Assembly (NCBI RefSeq): GCF_018691265.1
Contig: NW_024881316.1
Location: 25,087,819 to 25,151,818, forward strand
Origin: Tyto alba
Lineage: Eukaryota; Chordata; Aves; Strigiformes; Tytonidae
DNA: 64,000 nucleotides
Direction: 5' to 3'
This document shows, one piece after another, positions 1 through 13,335 of the stretch. Made by a program: the position numbers and the translations under genes. The first letter of the stretch is position 1. The number at the start of each line of letters is the position of its first letter. The notes beneath the pieces were generated by a model. The model worked only from the letters and a program-made list of their open reading frames with translations, made no database searches and was not told the DNA's origin.

Positions 1-86
1 AGACTGATGTAGCTTTGAAGTTAGCATTGCTTTGAGCTGGCTGATCTCCAGAGGGCCCCTCTAACCCAAATTATTCTGTGATTGTG
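1..86 (+). mobile_element. CR1 LINE fragment, 3' end (cut by window edge)
   Basis: The stretch resembles the 3' untranslated end of avian CR1 elements: a 'ttgaagttagc..tgctttgagc' block, then 'gatctccagagg', then 'aaattattctgtgatt' ending in the ATTCTGTG-type octamer typical of CR1 3' ends. It reads in the + orientation. A few bases are missing in the middle relative to the usual form, so it is an old, degraded copy. The left part lies outside the window. Confidence 0.72.
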
Positions 87-2465
87 GCAGTGCAGAGAGC
101 AAGAGAAGACAAATGTCTGAAATCTTGTTGATAGGGGGAAGCAACTGTGATAGCTTTGCTCTTCCAAAAAAGTGGAGTGAAGTACCTTGGACTCAGCCCA
201 AACCAAGCATGCCTGCACAGGAATTGCTGCAATGGAAAGCCAGTGACAAGTTTGTAGCATGTGAACTTTGTACAGATGAACTCTAAGAGTGACTAAGAGA
301 AGGAAGTAAATGTCACCCTAAAGCAAACAGTTTGAAACCTGAACTTTTAAAAAAGAGCTTTGCAATAATAGGACAAATAGCACAACCTTGTCATCATCCT
401 TCCCCCACTACCCCAGCTGAGCAGTGCTGAAGCACAAAGGCTGGCACCAAAGGGTTCCTGCTTCTCTTTTCAGCTGTAGTTAATGCTTCATGGGCTGTCC
501 TGCTCCAGGACCACCATCTCTCCTCCAGGGCTAGGCCTTCTCTTCCTGAATGTCTCAGCTGAGTACAGCCCAGGAAGGTTAAATTACAATTTTCAAAATA
601 CCTGAAACTTGATTTTTACTAGCCTAAGTGGGTGTTCCACAGTTTTTGGGGTTTCTACACTGGATCTTCCCCATCAGATGCAGCATAGCTTTTACCTTTT
701 CTCTAGATCTCAGGAAAGATGCCATCAAGAAAATCTGATAGTCATAGCTTATGCTTGGCACCCATCTGTTTCAAGTGTTTTATTTATGTCTTTTGTTTAT
801 GTCAGATGCCACCACTCAGACTTCCACATTTCTTGCATAGTCATTGCTAAATTAACTTGGTTTTCTTCTGTCTTATTAAACATTATGTAAACAAATAAAT
901 AAAACTCAACTTCTTGGACAAGCAGCCCCATAGCAATTTTGAGATATTAGATATGTTCCATATATGTTAATACCTGTTGTCAGAAAAATTCACCCTCACT
1001 TCCCAAGTCCCTTGCTCTTTGGCCTGCCTCTGTTCAGCTGCCTTAACATTTTACCTAAGACCCAGGTTGTACTTAGTCCGTTTGCTCTTTTGATCCTTTT
1101 CTGAACTCTGCTGCCTCCAAGTAAGGAAACACTTCCCCATTCAAAGCCCCTTTGCCTCCCAAGGACCGCATTAAAGCTCACCTGTGCTATAATGCATAGA
1201 AGAAAAAAGTGACAATAGCCTGGTTTGTAACCAGTGCTACTGAATTACTCTATTAGTAACAGAGTGCTGCTTACTTTTACCTATCTTCTACAGGGAGTGT
1301 CAAATAGGGAGCAGAGCTTTAAAGAAAGGCAAGTTATAAAGATAAAATAGAAAACAAAGCTGTAAGATAAAAGTCTTGCACACTTGGGGGCAAGGAGAGA
1401 AAATGTTACTGAGAGCTTGAAAGTGATCGTTTTGGAATTTGTTTCACCAAGGAAACAGCCTGCTATCTCCTATCAAGGGAAATAAGGGCATTTATCAAAG
1501 ATACATTGGTTGTCTTCATCCATGTTCTGCTGGATCACAGCTTGGGGATGCCACCACTCTGTGACAGAGTTGTAGCTGATGGGACCTACTATTCTTTGTT
1601 ACTGATTACATGGTGTGCCAAACCATGCGTGTCATCTACTCTTAAACCGGCACGCCTTTCAATGTCCTGACTGTCAATACTTACTGTCTCGAGCTTTAGG
1701 CGGTGCAGAAGACAGCTTTGTTCCTGCCCCAGGACACTTTGTCCTCCTGCTCTGTCAGGGCCCCAAAGGAACATTGCTGACTCCTCCCTGCAATTGCCTA
1801 CAAGTGGCAAAGTCAAGGACTCCCAAGAGCAGGGAGGCCAAGTCATGCTTGGGGGGGTTTTGCCTCTTTTTTTTTTTTTGGGTCTCTAATCTCATTCTGT
1901 CCACAGACTGTAAAACACACAGATCTCTGTCAGTTTAATGCTGTTAGGAAAGTAAAAGAACATGAAAGAAGACAAAGAACACAAAATGGATGGGGCAGCA
2001 GGCAGGTTGGGTGTGGTGCATTTTCTCCCATGAGTGCAGGGATTAAAGTGACTCACTGATACATCAACACTGAGGTGCAGGGAGCCTCTCCAACATTTCC
2101 AGCGAGAGAGATCATTTATTGTAGTGAAATGATTCAGTGACCTTAAGAAGCTGCCAGAGGCTCTCTCTGGAGGCTGCTGGAGAGGCAGAGTAATCTAATA
2201 GATGGGAAACTGCACTGAATATATCTTTTCTTGGTCTTGTTAATGATCTCAGTATGCACAGCTCATTTCATCTCTCTGAAAATACTTGGCAAGTAGTTTT
2301 GAGATTTTCAAATCAATTCAGGGTTGATACTTAGTTACCACTGAAAAGTACAAAGCATATTTTATTTTAGATGTGTATTATTTACTTTCCAATGTAATGT
2401 TTGAGGTCTTTCGCAACATAGGTGTCCATTTCTTATTTATTAAGGTCACCCCAGAAAGCTTTCCC
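87..2465. other. Intergenic, no gene recognised
   Basis: Only short open frames without recognisable domains, splice context or codon bias occur here on either strand. Nothing resembles a known gene or RNA. Confidence 0.6.
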
Positions 2466-2590
2466 CTAAAAAAAAAAAAAAAAAAACAAAAAAAAACCCA
2501 AACAAACAAACAAAACAAAACAAAACAAAACAAAACAAAAAAACCAAAAACAAACAAATAAAAAACCAAACAGACAAACAAAAAAACACC
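2466..2590. repeat. A-rich simple repeat with CAAA/CAAAA units
   Basis: A pure A run is followed by CAAA and CAAAA units, 'aaaccaaaaac' and CAAA again, about 125 bases almost without T or G. The phenylalanine-rich and lysine-rich open frames across it are artefacts of composition. No retrotransposon body is visible directly upstream, so I treat it as a simple repeat rather than a retroposon tail. Confidence 0.9.
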
Positions 2591-5500
2591 CTAAAGCAAA
2601 ACTGGAAAAACATTGGGAATTTGGGCACAAACAGCATACAGCTTGGGCCAGAAAGAAGCAATTCAGCCAAGCAGTAGGTTTAGGTGAGTTTCCAAGTTTG
2701 TTACTCCAAATTTTTACAAATCTGGAACAATTTCTAAATTTCAGGTAGCTGTGATAAATATGAAGGCACATCATATGAAATGGGAGCTAGTAATACCCAA
2801 AACAAGCAGATAATATCTGCCTCCAGAACAACCTGAGCACTTTATAAATGTCCCTTTCAAACTTGTGCTTAGGAATTGTTGCTTCCAGTTCCCACCCAAT
2901 TCAAATGGGAATTTGCCCTCTGCACAGCTCAGGTGACGTGGCGATTCCTGAAGTTATGCTGGAGCATCTCCAGCACTGTGGGGCCCTCCATGCCATCTCT
3001 GTAGAAACTGTTGATTTCTCAAGATCCTGAAAGTCAGTCCGGGTCATCTGCTGTCTGAAGACTATGGCAAAGCTTGGGTTTCCATACTAAAAAAGAACCA
3101 GTATCATGGAAGAAGGAGAAGCAGGAAAACTGAAACCAGCAGCTGACTGCCCCACAGCATTTTAACCGGAGGTACTTACCAGGCCTGTTTAGCCAAGGAA
3201 GAGTTCGAAGTCATTTTACCTTGTGAACTTTCTACATAGGTTGTCAAAGACAGTGACAGAAAATGAACTAGAGCAATGTGTAAGGACATATTGTGAATCC
3301 TGCACGTGCATGAAGCCCTTTCCCAACTTGTCCTGTTTTCCCTCCGTGTCGCGTAACGTGGAGGGTATAATCTTTGATCTTAACAGTAGATGTTTATCCC
3401 AAATCCAGCCATTTATTTGATTATTTTCCCTAAGAAGATGTTTGTTCTGTATGAGATGAGTGATTCAGTGTTTTTTTTCCCTTTTGAAGAGTTTGCTGAA
3501 TGGGAGTGAAAGAGGCAGCTTTGCTTGAATGAGTAACCACTTAAACTTTACATTCCAAGTAGTGTAATGTTTCTGTGCTTCTGCTTTTTTTTTTTTTTTT
3601 TTCCCCATTGTTATGTTGTAGTGGTTGCTATAGTCATCGCTGAAAAGTCCCTCTGCACAAGTCCTTTACATACAAGTAAGTGAGTTTTATGGCTGCAAAA
3701 AAAAGGCTCAGCAAGCTCAGCTGTTGCCTGACAGAAGCAGTCTCCACCTCTGGGATGGTTACTTGCTAAAGGCCTGATACCCAACCTAATCACCACTTTC
3801 CACGTCCCTCAGAAAAGCTGCAGGACCAGGTCTTAATGCTAGTAGGCAGTATTGCCCCTTTTCTTGATTCAGATTTTCTGCTCTTCTGTACAAAAACTTC
3901 TAGGGATTCATTACAGTGATTTGACTACCTTAAGGGACAATATGTATTAGAAATCTTGTGTGCCCCAAATATGCACAGTAGCAGCAAGATTAGAAGACTT
4001 CATCTTTGTGTGCAAGGGAATTTATAAGAGCATCTCTTGCTTGTACCTATTTAAAACTTAGATATTTAAATATTTTACATTTTAAATGAGGAGGAGGATC
4101 AGCAAGACGAAGTGGACAAACAGCAGCTAGGAATGGAAACCATCGCTTGCAAAGCCAGAGGACTAATCCATAGCCAATCCATGTGGAAAGGAGCGAGAGC
4201 TCACCCGGTGAGGAGGGCGTAGTGGGAATTTGTGTCTTACCAGGGTGCAGGCAGTGTGCTTTTGAAGAAGGTGTGAAAACTGCTGACAGTTAGAGGTACT
4301 AGGACACCACTATTTTAGCATCATTCCTGAAGATGTAATTCTTTATATGGAACTTTCCAGATCAGTTTGCTGCCTTTGTCAAGGTGAATTGGGGCCATGC
4401 ACGTACTGTGGAAGGAATAGACAAGAACATCCTGACTTTGTCTTTCTCATTTTGCAAGAACCTCTGCCTAGCAGCCTTGAAGTTATTTGAGAAGGAGGGA
4501 GTGGGGTGTTAAAAGCAATTTGCACTTGTGTATCAACAATAAAAAAGGCATTTTTGCCACAAAAATAGACTATTCCCAAAGAAGCAACTAGCTAAAATGC
4601 AACTAGAAGAAAGGTAATTCAGAAAGCAGTACTGAAATCATTTCAGTCTCAGTGCTTTAGTGAGCTGTACAGCACCACAGGTACATTGTTTCCATAAGGT
4701 TAAGGTGTATAAATAATACCACATACTCAGCAGGAGTTCCTGCCGAACACAGGCTGTGGGGTCCCTGCAGGCTTCTGCCCAAACACACAGGTTCCCTGTC
4801 TGCTGCTGCTCCTCATTCGTTGCCTTCCTGCTCCTGGTGGCCCCACAGAGGGGATCCAGCATCAAGGTCTGGGGTTTCAGGACAGTCAATGACAGCTTGT
4901 GTTTGTTCCATGCACACCGTGCTGTGCCTTCTGTCCTTGGTCTCTGATTTTCTGTGTCAATGCTGACAGCAAGGTCCCTAGATCTTATCCAGGGCTGCGC
5001 TACACGGTGCCTTCCTCACTGCTGTCACAGCTACATGTCTGGAGGCTTTAGTTCAGTAATAACCTGTGCAGAAAAAGCTGTTGGGATTCATCTTCATGAA
5101 GGACAAATGGACGAGTGAAATGCAGCTAAAACGAAAGACAGGCTTTTCCTTTTGTGCTGGTAGGAGCACGAGGTGTAAGGAAACCCAGGGATACTTATTA
5201 AACTCCCACTGCAGTTTGTGCTGCAGCATGACAGCAGATACGTAGGCAATCACTGGAGCGTGTCATCAGATTACCAGAAAATTGCTGCACTACGTTATTA
5301 GATATGCTGAAAACAGTACTGTATTTAGTTTCAAACACAGGGTCCATCCTCTGAGAGGGCGGTGGTTTATTTGGAGCAGACTCAGAGCAACTTGCAATAC
5401 CGTGCTGCTCCTGTGGACAGGCTCTTATAGCAAGGCTGCTCTGATATCCATCAAACTGAGCAGAAAGGCAGAAGGAAATTCTCCATGTCACAACGTAGTA

Positions 5501-8500
5501 AAAGACAAAAAAACTACAGCCAGCATATCTAAGTAACCTTGGCAGAGCAACCCAGTAATGCACCTGTACAGCTCTCAGTATCTAACCAGCTATGTTGCTT
5601 TATAGACACATACCCAGCTTTCAGTGTGCTTGGGGTTCAGATTGCATGTGTGCTTGGTAAGGTAGTCAGTCATTCTGTAAACATGACTCAATGAAGGCAA
5701 AATACAGGAGGTCAGCCTCAGAACTAAAGAACAAACCAGATGTCCTGGGCTACTAGTTTTGCTGCCTATTAGTATATAAGTAAAAACAATTTGGAAAAAC
5801 TGTAGGTAGTGCAGCTACTGTGTTGTGCACTCTCCAGTTAGCTGGCGGATAGGTGAGTGTGAGTGGAGAAAGAAAGAATCAAGAGATGTGACATGGGGAA
5901 CAACACTCCTGTCATCACTTTGAGGAAATTCACCTGTTAGCATGTGAGGACTTTAGCTGCAGTAGAGTCCACTGATTTTTTAGAGAACAAGGTGTTGGTT
6001 TGTGCCATTGGGATATTTTATTAGAGTTACAGGTGTCCTAGTATGAATCCACGTTGCCAGTTAAACAAGTCTGCAAAGTGGCTACCACAGCTAGGACCAG
6101 GAATGGCCAGGAGAAAACACAGGGAGTGTGCACAGGCCTGTTGTAGAGGAAAGTAAACCTGTGGGTGTCCTCCTGCCCATGGGGATATTGCAGGCATCAG
6201 ACACCAGCTCAGAAGTCAGAGAAACTCAGTTGTGCATCCTGCTCCTGTCTGAGATACAATAGCAAGGAGAGGCAAAACTCATAAGAAGGTAGATTTTTTC
6301 AAGCCAGTCTTGAGAAAGAGATAAGCTTAGAAACACAAATGTGACAGATGATCAGTGAATCAGAAAAGAGCGTGTGGGTCATAATTTTGACAAAGAAAGA
6401 GGCAATAATCACAACCTCATCAGTACAGGCAGGGACTGCCCATGCAGGTGGACATACCTGTCTGGGTTTGGCTTGTGTCCAGTTCCCATAAGGCAGAAGT
6501 GCAGCTGGCCTTCACCAAGTTTTGCTGGGGACCTACAGAAATAGATGCTGAGGACTGCTACGAAGGCCAAGGACAAAATGTTTGAATAGATTTTATTGTA
6601 ACAGCTTTTGTTGGGTTGGATCAGTTGAGGCCAGTGGCATGGAGGGAGCTGAGGGACTCCAGGGGGTCACAGAAACCACCTCAGGAGGCTACACCAGACT
6701 GCCAAGCCTAGGCTTATAGCTGGGATTCCTCTCTCTTAAGAGCAAGAAAGGTAGGACCTGGAATCAAATAGACAATCAAGTGTACGATGGCACTTCCAAA
6801 ACTGAAAAAGACCTGATCTTGTGTCACTGTTATAATTTTCACTGATCGGGTGGTTACTGTGTCCAGCCCAACTGGAAGAGTAGCTATGCTTTCTCAGGAG
6901 TCAAGCAAGCTATGCCCTGTTGCAAAACAAGTGACCAGAATGAAACCCAGTTTCTCCCACAAGGTTCTCCTTTTAGTTGCCCAGGCTATGAAAAAGTTCC
7001 TCTCATTCTTGGATGTATAGCATACCAAATCAGTTAATACTTTAGAATTCTACCTGAACACCTCAGTCTGTGAGAGGATGTAGTCTGTAGAAAGGGGAAT
7101 ATGGTGTGCATATAGGATCACCGCAGCAGCTGATTATACCATGAACAGTGGCTGTTTTGAAGTCGGGGCACAATTAACTGATAGGAATTTATTTTGGAAT
7201 TACCTGCAGCTGCAGATGGATTCAGTAGATATGATATGGAATATCATATCAGACCCTGGAGAAAAGCAGAGAGCACTGTCAGAGATACCAGAAATGAGTC
7301 AGTTCCTACAACATAAAAATTAAAATGCATATTGCAGCAACAGAGAAGGAACAAGGGAAACAATAATCATAGCGACGTACCAAATTCCTGATCTGAAGCA
7401 GATGGACATGAAAGACAACTCATTTAGCAATTAGGCATTCTTTAAATCACAGAAAGGAAAATTACAGAATTGGAAGCAAGAGCAAAGCACCACATTCGAT
7501 AAGCAAGTGTCAATCCATGAGATGAGATTTTGCATGCATGTGATGTTCATGCCAGGAAAAACAACCAAATTAAATATATTTGCACCAGATGCAAATGCAA
7601 GATGAGCAATCAAATGTCAGATCAAGAGACGACATGAGTGAATATACTAGGCTTTGAAAACTAGCAAAAAAATAAAGTAGAATGGCCATAAACTAAAGTC
7701 AATTTTATATTACATTATAATACTGCCACTAAGATATTTTAATTTTTAAGCATAAGACCCACGAAATGCATTCCAACTAAAATTTTAAGTAATTCATAAA
7801 AGCCAGTGATTTCAGCTAAAGCATGTAAATTTATGTTCTTAGTGAAAAACAAAACAAAACAGGATAGTTTATACAATCAGCAAGATGCACAAGTTACACC
7901 AAAATTTTATCCAGACCTGAGTCTACCACAGCATCCTAATATTAATGCTGCTATGATATTACCATGGTGGTTTTGCATCTGTGGAATATCTACCATGAAT
8001 TTTACTCCAGGAAGTAAATAGTATGTCTAAAACATCATATGCTTTTCAGAGTGTCTGGTTTGTTAAGAGAAAAAATTAAAGAGATCAATAAAGTTAATAG
8101 AAAGCTAGACTTCACTGCCAAAGCATTAGAGCTCACAGCTTTAATAAAGAGCTACCAAGAAATAAAGTGAAACTTCTATTTGCATACACTCAAGCATCCC
8201 AAACGGATGATTAAAAAGAGCTCAGACTTCAAACCTTTTGGCTGGAGCTATGTTCTTCATGTGGCAGAAAAAGATATGTTTCCAGCATTTGATGCCAAAA
8301 CACTGCCCTGGGGACAAAAAAGAAGTCTTAATAGATTATTCATACTATCCTGTCCAATAGTAAGTCATACAACTACCAGGCTATCAGGTGAGAACACTGC
8401 TTGGGAGCTAATCCACAAGTGGACAAATATCAGTTTCCTCAGTAAGAGGGACTGAGAGGCTTGGCAGAGGCAGAGATATTTCCTATGTGTGATACAAGTG

Positions 8501-11108
8501 CGTGAAAATAAAGCTCATGTGGCAGAGCCTCTGGCAAATCATGCCCACAAGTGCATCTGCCTGAAGGAAACAGCCAGGGAAATAAATAGAAAATGAAAAA
8601 TGAGAATATTGCAGCTGACTGAAGTATCATTCAATTGACACAGAGAAAAAAAATGAGATGATTGCAAGCTTTTGAGTTAGAGCAGTTCAAGAAATTATCA
8701 TCCCATCAGCAAGCTTTTAATATTCCTTTAGTAAGGTGCTATGATGGTCTGTGTGTACATCTCTGTTCTGTGCAATACAGGCAAACAATACACAGCACCT
8801 TTCAAGAGGTCTGACAATGTCACCCTGAGAGTCTGTAATGACCTAACCCCATAAGGGAAAATGTGATGCAAACTACATATTTGTAGTCTGACAAAAAAAG
8901 ACTCCAAGACATTCTTCAGTGTTTGAGCTCTGAGGTGAATTCCAGGCTAATCTGTCTGCTTTATAATCTATGGTGTAGATGTGTCTGTTTTATGTGATGT
9001 GACCATCAGAGAACTCTGAAGAATGTCATTTCAGACAGCAGTTCTAGAAAGAAGATGTCTGGACAGGGGTAGGAAATTAAACTTTTACATTAAAAAAATA
9101 TTTTAAAATTGTTCAATGAATGTGAGTGAAGCAACAAAGCTAGAAGAACTACACTATCTACAACTGGCTTCTTATCCAGAGCAGTTCAGAATTCAGAAAT
9201 ATGGTAACTGAACAAAAATATGAGGTCATTAGCTGGTTCTGATATCAAGGGCATTAACAAGACCAGTTTCAATAAAATAATTAAAGAGAAACAAAGGAGA
9301 AACACAACCAACCAAGGATTTAAAAATTCTTCCATCTCAAAATGTGTAATTCTGTTTTTCAAAGAGCCAGACTACAGGGGAGAAACTTTTGGGTTTGGAT
9401 ACTGAATGGTGAAGGCAGCATAAGCATTTCAAATGATGTTGAATATAGAGGCAGCCAACTTGAGGATATGTGAGGGCCATCTGGGAACAAAAGCTTGTCT
9501 TCAGAAAATGAGCACTTTTGCACCTACAGAAACTTTCTTCTCATTACAAATGACATGTCTATTCGTAGTGAGTTTATGCTCCGCGTCTGGGAGTTTAATT
9601 ATATTACTTCATCCTGCTGCCACAGTTGATCAAATATCAAGGCTGAACTGGAAGATAAAATTGCTATTTTGAAGCCTTTAGAATATATTTGAAAAAAGAA
9701 AAAAAAAAATTGCCAGGCCAATACAGAGAAGTATTCCACAAGGTATATCAGTAGCATCTTGGTATAATAGAATTATCCAAACATGCATGTCCCTTGTTTC
9801 CTGTGGTGCAGCATCATGAATCTCTGCAGTAATAGAAGGGGGACCGAAGAAGGACGAGAGGCATGCAAAGGCTGATGCCTGCAGTGGAGGAGAGGCAGGA
9901 GAGCTCTCATCAGCAGGGAGAACATTGCAGCATCAGGGAAAATCATGAGCTCGAAGGCAAGGCACAAAGGCAGCCATGGAAGATAGTGAAACACACGCTG
10001 TGGGCAGGACAGGCAAATCAGCCCATGTAAAGGGCCACTGGCTGCACCTGAGATCAGTTAAAGGTTATCATCACTGAAAGATAACACCACAGAGAGAAAA
10101 AGGAAGACTGACGGGACCACTCACAAAAGCAACTTCTTCGTGTGGTGGTAAGACAAAACAAGAAAGGAGCCTGATCTGGTGGCTGCTCTGTAACAGCCTG
10201 CATCCACACGCTCCTGCCACCAAGTACCGTCCTTCTGCAGAGCCTGGCAGCCAAAGCAAGCCGGGGGGCAAGGGGGCAGCTGCAGCGGCTGTGCCCCGGT
10301 GCTGCCCTGCAGGGTTGCACAGCCCTCTCCAGAGCGGGAGCCCCACTGCAGAGCCCTGTTAGGGCTCCAGGGCTTTTTCCAGTCCTTGATCCTTTGCCGT
10401 AGATGCCTGCTGAAGAACTCCTGACATCTGTCTGTGGTTATGGCCTGCAAGACTGTCCTTCCAAATAAAAGCTTGAAGATTATATTGAATTAATTTAAGA
10501 TCTAGGTCTCTGTAAATTGGAAATATACATAATCTCTTTTTAACATTCATAACCCTTTTCCTAAGTGGTCAACACCAAGTACTTCTAAGCAAGATAGAAG
10601 AAACCTTCCTAATCATTGCTAGTTAAAAATTTCCATATGTCATAAAATATGAAGCTTAATATCTCTTTCTAAATGTATTATAACATATTTCAGATGTTAC
10701 ACAGATATAAGTATTAAATAGCAGATATTCAAATGTTATGTCTTTCCTATATTTTTGATCTCTTTTCCAGTCTTGCCTAGTGTTCAACCTTTGTGACATA
10801 TTACAGCAATACTAGTAATGCTGTAGCACAAGAGTCTAAAGAAATAAGTGGGGCAAGGCTTGTAGGGGGAGAAAATAGCTTTCATTTGACAAACTGATAC
10901 TAATTAGATAGTGAATGAAAAATTAATTCCTTTGCCTCACTTTTGAATTTGTGAATTGTTTTTGCTCTGTGTCTCTGGGCTCTTGGATGGTTAAATGAGA
11001 AGGACCTCCTGCTTCCTTTACACCTATACACCTATTTTAGATCATTTTTATAGTGCCCTTGCTTATATGTCTCTTTTCTGGAGTGGACAATCCCAGATGT
11101 TGATCTAG
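2591..11108. other. Intergenic, no gene recognised
   Basis: AT-rich sequence with short scattered open frames on both strands. A T18 run lies at 3585-3602 and a small palindrome at 7228-7250. A slightly GC-richer pocket at about 10200-10350 carries overlapping minus-strand frames of 63-109 codons that look like composition effects. In the conserved human gene order ELOVL5 would lie beyond this side; no ELOVL exon was seen. Confidence 0.55.
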
Positions 11109-11236
11109 ATGAGAGGAGAGGGGAGGGAGAAGAGGCGGGAGGGGGATGGGGAGGGGGAGGGAGAGAAGGGGGGGGGGGAGGGGTGGAGGAAGGGGAGAGG
11201 GGAGGGGAGGGGAGGGGAAGGGGGGGGAGAGAGGAA
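11109..11236 (+). repeat. G-rich polypurine tract
   Basis: About 125 bases are almost entirely A and G on the + strand, with many G runs of four or more, including G10-G12 near 11168-11180 and repeated 'gagggg' units near 11195-11217. An A-rich stretch follows. The composition permits G-quadruplex or triplex structures. It lies about 2 kb upstream of the GCM1 start. Confidence 0.9.
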
Positions 11237-12900
11237 AAAAAAGAAAAAAATTTTAAAACTTACTATTTATAAAGCTGCTACACTTTTGTAATAATTAAAG
11301 CTACACAAATAACAATCATAAATTTAATATGCCTCATCATCCTGCAATTATCACGCAAAGTTTTTGCTATTTCAGCCTTTGCCTTTGCCTGCAAGTAGCC
11401 AAATGGGTATGATTCTCTGTAGCTTCTTTTTTTTTTTTTTTTTTTTGTGCGTATTATTGTGAAATTACCTGTGTCTTTCATTAAACTTTAAGATAGTATT
11501 TAATTATTGTTTTATCTCTATCAGTACAAAATAAAAGAAGAAATTTTCCATTTTCTCTAGTAAGAAGGGAATTAAAAATCAATTTCCAAGCCATCTCATT
11601 TTGAAAAGTAATTTTAAAAGCAATGAGACTATAACTTTGATTTATATTACAAACCATTTAATGTTTCAGAGCACATAATAGTCAGGGATCATTTGTTTAG
11701 TAAATTCAACTTAGTTTTCCACCTTCATTGCAGCACAATGTGAAAATATATGAAGACCTGATGTTTCTTACAGCTGCTCGTATTTCTGAGCAGTGATGTT
11801 CCCTACTCCTCCAGTCTAACATCTTATTTGAACCTGTGACAGGTTAGTTGTCCTCCAAGAACCAGTCTCAGTTCATATTCCTGGGTGCACTGGTTCTGAC
11901 TACCAGGCATCCTCCTGTGGGGTGTTTTTCCATGAGGGATGATCTGCCATAGCCTTCTTTCTCCCTCACCACCACAGCCTGAGCCACAAATAGGGGCAGT
12001 GCGGCTCTGACTACACTGCCAGAGCACCGTACAGCTAAATGTCTCAAGTGCTCTGCAAATATCCACAAACTCCTGCTTTAGAGGTAATAATATAACATGA
12101 GAAATTAAGATCACCGGTATTTTATAAATGACTAATCTAAGGACGTGAAAGCTGAGTTACTTTCCAAGGGCCATACATATGCAGAGCCAGAAATAACAGT
12201 AAAATAAATTATGCTTAATAAAGTCTATGAAATAGAATCACATCAAGTAGATTTTACTTCTTGCACTACCCAACAGTCTTTAACAAACCTTTAGCAATTG
12301 AGTCTTTAACAATTTAACAGGTAAGTCTTTAACAATTTTTAAAAAAAATATGACAAATTACAGTGGCCTTCCTGAAACCATTGAACCTTTCCCAGTTTCC
12401 AGAAAGAGAAAATGGGCCTGTTCATTTTCTGATTTGCCTTTTCTCTCCTTGCCAAAGGAAACAAATGCTACAATTTTTTCATGTGTAGGTTCCCTGAGGA
12501 TATGATATTATGGTACTGAAATTCGGAGTAGGGCAACCATCTGCTTTACAAGATTTCAGGCAAAAACTGTTGGTCTTAACAAACATACCTCAGTGGATTT
12601 TTTTTTACTTCAGTCTGCTACTGAGATAGGAAAATGCAGGTAGCCCAACCTCCTCTTCTACACTTCCCTCATGCAATTGGTAAGCTCTTAGAAATGCCAA
12701 CAATGTTTGAAATGGTTGAGCGCCATTTCGTCTGAAATGATGCAGCAGTCCCCTCTTGTTTCTCACCTTTGTCATGTGCAGCATGTAAAATATCTAATGG
12801 GTAAGTAGCAACCCAAGCAGCCACTGAGCTGTTCAATCAGTTTGGCTCTGGAAATAATGAGCCAGAGTCAGATCAGATGTACAAAGAGCCTGCAAGCAGA
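11237..12900. other. Intergenic upstream of GCM1
   Basis: AT-rich sequence without a recognisable gene. It contains a T20 run (11427-11446) and a short imperfect triplication of 'gtctttaacaa' at about 12272-12340. Any GCM1 distal regulatory elements here cannot be identified by eye. Confidence 0.5.
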
Positions 12901-12910
12901 GTTACATGAC

Positions 12911-12916
12911 TATAAA
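12911..12916 (+). promoter_or_regulatory. Possible TATA box of GCM1
   Basis: TATAAA lies 350 bases upstream of the preferred GCM1 start codon, and the sequence from there to the start is open for a contiguous 5' UTR. There is no CpG island here, consistent with a tissue-restricted gene. A noncoding first exon further upstream is equally possible, so this is only a candidate. Confidence 0.25.
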
Positions 12917-13260
12917 CTTGGTATGAGAGGATACTGAGCAAAACAAAACAGATGACAAGGGCACGGTTTTCTTGCTGTTAACGATGCCTCTGTAACATCA
13001 GAGGCTATCTCTAAGCTATATTTTCCACTGCATTGCCAGCTTGCAAAACTTTTAATGGAACAAGTTTTTCTGGCAGAAGAACACTGATTTTTATCTTTAA
13101 TGAGCAGCCTCTCTATCATTTAGCTTCAGGAAACAGCTTCCTGGTTGTAAACTGCTTGAGAGTGCTGACAGCCAGTCAACTTCAAAAGCAGCCAGAAGAA
13201 ACTTTCTCGCTAACTTTGAGAAGGAATTAGAAAATGTTGAAAGGTGCAGACGAGGTTGTT

Positions 13261-13335
13261 ATGGAGCAGGAGGACTCTGCTTCCCGACATGGAGAGATTG
13301 CAAGTTGGGATATCAATGACATCAAGCTTCCCCAG
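13261..13335 (+). CDS. GCM1: GCM1 coding exon 1
   Basis: It encodes the N-terminus from MEQED to [11 protein letters not shown] and ends CCCCAG before the donor GTATGTG, phase 0. The ATG at 13261 has G at -3 and G at +4. The upstream in-frame ATG at 13234 (A at -3, T at +4) would add nine residues. Confidence 0.92.

Noticed and set aside
2378..2774. Phenylalanine-rich minus-strand frames that look like membrane proteins
   Set aside because: They are translations of the A-rich simple repeat.
10054..10450. Overlapping minus-strand frames of 63-109 codons
   Set aside because: Four frames overlap in a GC-richer pocket without any motif; not a gene on this evidence.
12272..12340. Repeated 'gtctttaacaa' units considered as a possible CRISPR-like or functional array
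   Set aside because: Only three irregular copies with variable spacing in vertebrate DNA; simple local duplication.
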